A stretch of DNA of 64,000 nt from Istiophorus platypterus (lineage: Eukaryota; Chordata; Actinopteri; Istiophoriformes; Istiophoridae): NCBI GenBank assembly GCA_016859345.1, contig CM029134.1, forward strand, positions 10,713,560 through 10,777,559. The letters are read 5' to 3'. A model generated the notes under the pieces. It searched no databases, was not told the DNA's origin, and saw nothing but the letters and a program-made list of their open reading frames with translations. This document shows positions 61,393 through 64,000 of this stretch, piece by piece; positions within the stretch are counted from its first letter, which is position 1; every line of letters starts with the position of its first letter. The translations under genes were made by a program, and so were the position numbers.

Positions 61393-62969
61393 TTCTTCTG
61401 CTCTTCTGTTCTTCTGTTACTTCTGTTCTGTTTTGGGCTGCACATTAAACATGACTGACCTCTGACCTCCTCGGTTTCTCCAGGGGGAGAGCGGTGAGGA
61501 GCTGTCTCCCATCTCCGCTGACGGGCTTCCAAATCTGAGTGCAGGACAGAGGACATCTGTATGCTCCACGGGGTCAGAGGACACCATGCCCAGCCCCATC
61601 ACCCGCCAGCTGTCGGCCAGTAAGCGCACATCTGTATCCCTGTAAACCAGAGATCCCCTCAACACCGTTCTTATATTTATCAAACACTGACCTCCTCCTC
61701 TATGCATTTGTATACAGATGGTGGTGGGGGCGAGGGCAACTTTGTCCAGGCAATTATGTGAAGGCTCCGGATGAATCAGACCCTGCTTCTTATCTGTTCT
61801 CCTCAGGTAGCGACAGACAGAGCCTGGACAGCGGGTACTGCCAGAGGGACAGCATGAGGTTGGAGGAGAACGGCATCGCTTACAACGGCCCGTTCTGTGG
61901 TCGCGCCCTGGTCCACACCGACTTCACTCCCAGCCCCTATGATGTTGAGTCACTGAAACTCCAGGTGAGTCACGGGTGAACGGTCCCCGGCCTCGTCTGC
62001 AGTTTCATCGAGTGGTCCTCCTGGGGGCTTAACCATGGAATACAAGAGGGCTTGGTTTGATGAATATTCTTCAAGTCAGAGTTTACACCACACAACCCAC
62101 TGCTGACTGCATGTGTGACAAAATCATACAGTTTCAGTAGTGACTGTGTCACTCGAGAACAAATTATACTATTAGAAAACTCTATTAAGGGGTATTAAAA
62201 TATTTAGTCATTCAGGCATTTACTGGTTTACATTTCACTCCTGACTTCCGTTGTCATCGTTCTGTTTCGTGTGCTGATTACAGCATTGTGAGATTGAAAA
62301 CACTAACTGGAGAGATGGCGGTTTAGATAGGACAGAGCTGATTTTCAGTCTCAGAGTTAAATTTTAAACTGAAAATGAATAAATCACTAAAAGAATGCTG
62401 CTCTCGAGGTCCTCCTTTCGATCTTCCTTTCATCTTTTTCCTTTATCTCCTGATCTAAGCCTGGTACTCATGCATCGTCTCTTTTCACAGAAAGGAGACA
62501 TCATCCACATCATCGAGAAGCCCCCCGTTGGGACATGGACAGGGAAGCTCAACAACAAAATGGGCTCCTTTAAGTTCATCTATGTCAACCTCCTGCCTGA
62601 TGAGAGCCCCCCGGTCAGGAGGAAACGCTGCAACAGCAAGACCAGCCGAGCCAAATCCAGACCCAAAACCCTTGAGGAGGTGCTGGACAGCATGGGCTTA
62701 ATGGTGAGATCCCCTCTAATAATGCAGCCTGTTGCACTGCAGGAAACAAGTGACGGAGCCTGCTGCCATAACACAGGTGTGTTTCGATCTGAGTATCAGC
62801 TGCGTCTCTGTTCTTGTTTTTCAGGAGCTGAATTCTTTGCTGTCCATGCATGGTTTCCAGAGCCTGGAGGACTTCGCAGGGCTGAGGGAGTCTCACCTCA
62901 ATGAGCTGAACATCACCGATCCGGAGCAGCGCTCCAAGATCCTGAGCACCATCGAACTGCTCAGAGACT
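56897..62969 (+). CDS. sash3: SAM and SH3 domain-containing protein 3 (SLY1), 7 coding exons, 3' end outside the window
   Basis: Lymphocyte adaptor of the SLY family; no enzymatic activity is known for the family, whose mammalian member supports T- and B-cell development and signalling. Exons 56897-56953, 58986-59078, 60268-60405, 61484-61619, 61807-61964, 62491-62703 and 62825-62969 join in frame to 313 residues plus one base. Visible: MLRRRPSNASEKE start, RSSSFKDF with S27 aligning to the phosphorylated Ser27 of mammalian SLY1, a basic SLY block 63-92, an SH3 domain about 170-230, and a SAM domain about 252-313. All borders are GT-AG. The last exon (acidic tail after LLRDY in other species) lies beyond 64,000. 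The two paralogues (sash1, samsn1) are less likely: the N-terminus and spacing match SASH3, and the neighbour is xpnpep2. Confidence 0.95.
56954..58985 (+). other. sash3 intron 1
   Basis: 2,032 bp intron. It carries an R3 copy at about 57,990-58,315 (listed separately); otherwise no features. Confidence 0.8.
57990..58315 (-). repeat. Interspersed repeat family R3, copy 2 (sash3 intron 1)
   Basis: Reverse orientation relative to the copy at 50,873. It shows ATTAATCAGCAGCTATTTTC, AATATCTTCAGGCTTTGGAC and CATCATCTTGGCCATCTTCT in the order expected for the reverse complement of the family. Confidence 0.6.
58986..59078 (+). CDS. sash3: sash3 exon 2
   Basis: Residues 20-50. QRSSSFKDF holds S27, at the same residue number as the mammalian phosphosite, followed by SPVVSEKEFNL. 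The acceptor is TGTATTCACAG and the donor GAG|GTCAGC. Both ends are phase 0. Confidence 0.94.
59079..60267 (+). other. sash3 intron 2
   Basis: 1,189 bp intron, AT-rich; nothing recognised. T-rich runs near 60,228-60,254 form the branch/pyrimidine region of the exon 3 acceptor. Confidence 0.8.
60268..60405 (+). CDS. sash3: sash3 exon 3 (SLY basic region)
   Basis: Residues 51-96, with SGSKLGKKWRNVISRTMTRK followed by a lysine-rich helix. This is the conserved, strongly basic SLY segment, including the nuclear-localisation-type cluster. The acceptor is TTCATCTCAG and the donor GGG|GTAAAG. Confidence 0.94.
60660..61085 (+). repeat. Interspersed repeat family R4, copy 4 (sash3 intron 3)
   Basis: Includes TACTTCTACTTCACCACAGA, GATAGTTACGGTTACCAGTC, CAGTGCTTTTACTTGAAATG and the terminal TATTTCTTCTACCACCGCTG. 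Confidence 0.65.
61354..61388. repeat. (TA)n microsatellite in sash3 intron 3
   Basis: About 17 TA units, roughly 95 bp before exon 4. Confidence 0.95.
61484..61619 (+). CDS. sash3: sash3 exon 4 (Ser/Pro-rich linker)
   Basis: Residues 97-142, rich in S, P, E and T. It corresponds to the low-complexity linker between the SLY segment and SH3 and is poorly conserved from my recollection of mammals. The acceptor is GTTTCTCCAG and the donor GCCA|GTAAGC. Confidence 0.88.
61807..61964 (+). CDS. sash3: sash3 exon 5 (start of SH3)
   Basis: Residues 142-194. After a polar linker comes GPFCGRALVHTDFTPSPYD, the SH3 N-terminal strand with the ALYD-equivalent (FTPSPYD), ending SLKLQ. The acceptor is GTTCTCCTCAG and the donor CAG|GTGAGT. 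Confidence 0.95.
61965..62490 (+). other. sash3 intron 5
   Basis: 526 bp intron splitting the SH3 domain; nothing recognised beyond splice signals. Confidence 0.85.
62491..62703 (+). CDS. sash3: sash3 exon 6 (SH3 core and SAM start)
   Basis: Residues 195-265. KGDIIHIIEKPPVGTWTGKL with W210 is the SH3 binding surface, then GSFKFIYVNLLP closes the fold. A basic linker (RRKRC) leads to RPKTLEEVLDSMGL, the first SAM helix. The acceptor is CTTTTCACAG and the donor ATG|GTGAGA. Confidence 0.96.
62825..62969 (+). CDS. sash3: sash3 exon 7 (SAM domain)
   Basis: Residues 266-313. HGFQSLEDFAGLRESHLNEL and the following NITDPEQRSKIL form most of the SAM fold. It ends in phase 1 at donor GACT|GTAGGT. No convincing next exon is visible before 64,000. 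Confidence 0.95.
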
Positions 62970-64000
62970 GTAGGTTCACACACACTGTTACACTGCCATG
63001 CCCATAATCTTAATACCTATATAATCCAGAATTTCAATAAAACCTTCAGAAATTATCCCAATAAAAGTCAGTTAGATACTGCTGATGATCAAAGTACAAG
63101 TTTCAGTCACTTTGTAGCCATGTAAAAATGTGTCTGTGGGGGATGTTTTATGCTGCCATATTTTTCCGCCTCGGCTCCATAATTAGGTGCATTTTATGGC
63201 TCACTTCCACAGTGTTATGCTCACAGTTTGCAGTTACTCTCAGCCACTTGTAAGAAATCCAACTCTGTCATGATATCTTGGCTCGGATCTCCTGCAGACA
63301 AATCGTCAAACATGGTCTTTAACACCTTCTCCTGAAGCACTAGTGTTGTGTTGAATACAGCTCATGGATTTTGTTTAACATTACAATCAGCTGCAGCAAC
63401 ACAGTTCAGTATTTTAATCAGAGGGGCACTGGGCTTACTTTCCCCAAATCAACCACTATATACTATCAACCAATATTTGACATATTTGATTAACTGTTGA
63501 GATTATTATCAAGATCTGGAAAATTGTTGTTTGTTAGATCTTTGATTAAAAAGCTCTTACACATGAAAAAAATTGATATTCACATGAAAGCATGTCATTT
63601 TTTTTAAACTCTCTAGTTTTAGTATTAAATTCATATCATTATGTTCAGAAATGATGCCAATCCACTAACTCCTGACTCTCAACTAGAATTACATTTAACA
63701 GTTCTACAGCATTTTCTTACTGATTAGTTTTAGAGTTGGAGCTGATTTAAATACAAACATTGCAAAATACGATGACAAACTGCAGCATGTTTTTTAAAGA
63801 CTAAGTATTTAGTCAGAAATATTCAGCCCAAAGAAAAAGCATTAATACTACACACACCAGCGCCAATTTTCAAGGTCAAAGGTTTGTTTTTTGTTTTTTT
63901 TTTGTCATTGTAACAACTAAATGCGACGGTCTACCAGTCCCAGTGTCACCCATACAAGAAATGCCTTAACTCATACTAAGACCACGAACACAGAGGTGAT
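62970..64000 (+). other. sash3 intron 7 (partial)
   Basis: AT-rich DNA after the exon 7 donor. No segment continues the SAM domain with the acidic tail expected of SASH3, so the final exon is judged to lie beyond the window. Confidence 0.7.

Noticed and set aside
63297..63336. Possible last exon of sash3 after acceptor CTCCTGCAG (in-frame, 12 codons then stop)
   Set aside because: The frame fits, but the short peptide has none of the acidic C-terminal sequence known in SASH3, and an AG with a frame match is expected by chance in 1 kb.

Overview
The window is nuclear DNA from a bony fish, most likely a percomorph teleost. The genes have GT-AG introns and protein sequence close to vertebrate families. 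The intergenic DNA carries many long (CA)n/(GT)n microsatellites and several interspersed repeats that I recognise from teleost genomes. No operons, bacterial signals, CRISPR arrays or rRNA/tRNA genes were seen.

Two protein-coding genes lie head-to-tail on the + strand in the right-hand 40%. (1) 39,706-53,310 is xpnpep2, membrane-bound X-prolyl aminopeptidase (aminopeptidase P2). I could chain 21 exons with consistent GT-AG borders and unbroken frame into a 673-residue protein. It has a signal peptide, creatinase-type N-terminal domains, an M24B pita-bread catalytic domain with every expected metal ligand, and a hydrophobic C-terminal GPI-anchor signal. (2) 56,897 to beyond the right edge is sash3 (SLY1), a lymphocyte adaptor with SLY, SH3 and SAM modules. 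Seven coding exons (313 residues) are visible and the last exon is not in the window. The same neighbours in the same order and orientation occur on human Xq25-q26, so this is old conserved microsynteny.

Layout: 1-39,705 is gene-poor flanking DNA in which I find no convincing exon. It holds a CpG-rich block at 460-700, scattered microsatellites, two repeat families (about 450 bp and about 280 bp), two fragments of non-LTR retrotransposons on the - strand (32,500-32,615 and 33,171-34,800), and a probable solo LTR of about 480 bp inserted inside the second fragment. A purine-only GGA/GA tract lies about 160 bp upstream of the xpnpep2 start codon. The 3.6 kb between the two genes has a second CpG-rich block (54,390-55,056), which may be the true promoter and untranslated first exon of sash3, plus copies of a repeat family that recurs in introns of both genes.

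The two products are not known to work together: one trims N-terminal X-Pro dipeptides (e.g. of bradykinin) at the cell surface, the other is an intracellular lymphocyte scaffold. I found no evidence of a novel multi-gene system. The most useful leads are the CpG block and splice signals upstream of sash3, the nested LTR-in-LINE insertion, and the promoter-proximal purine tract.
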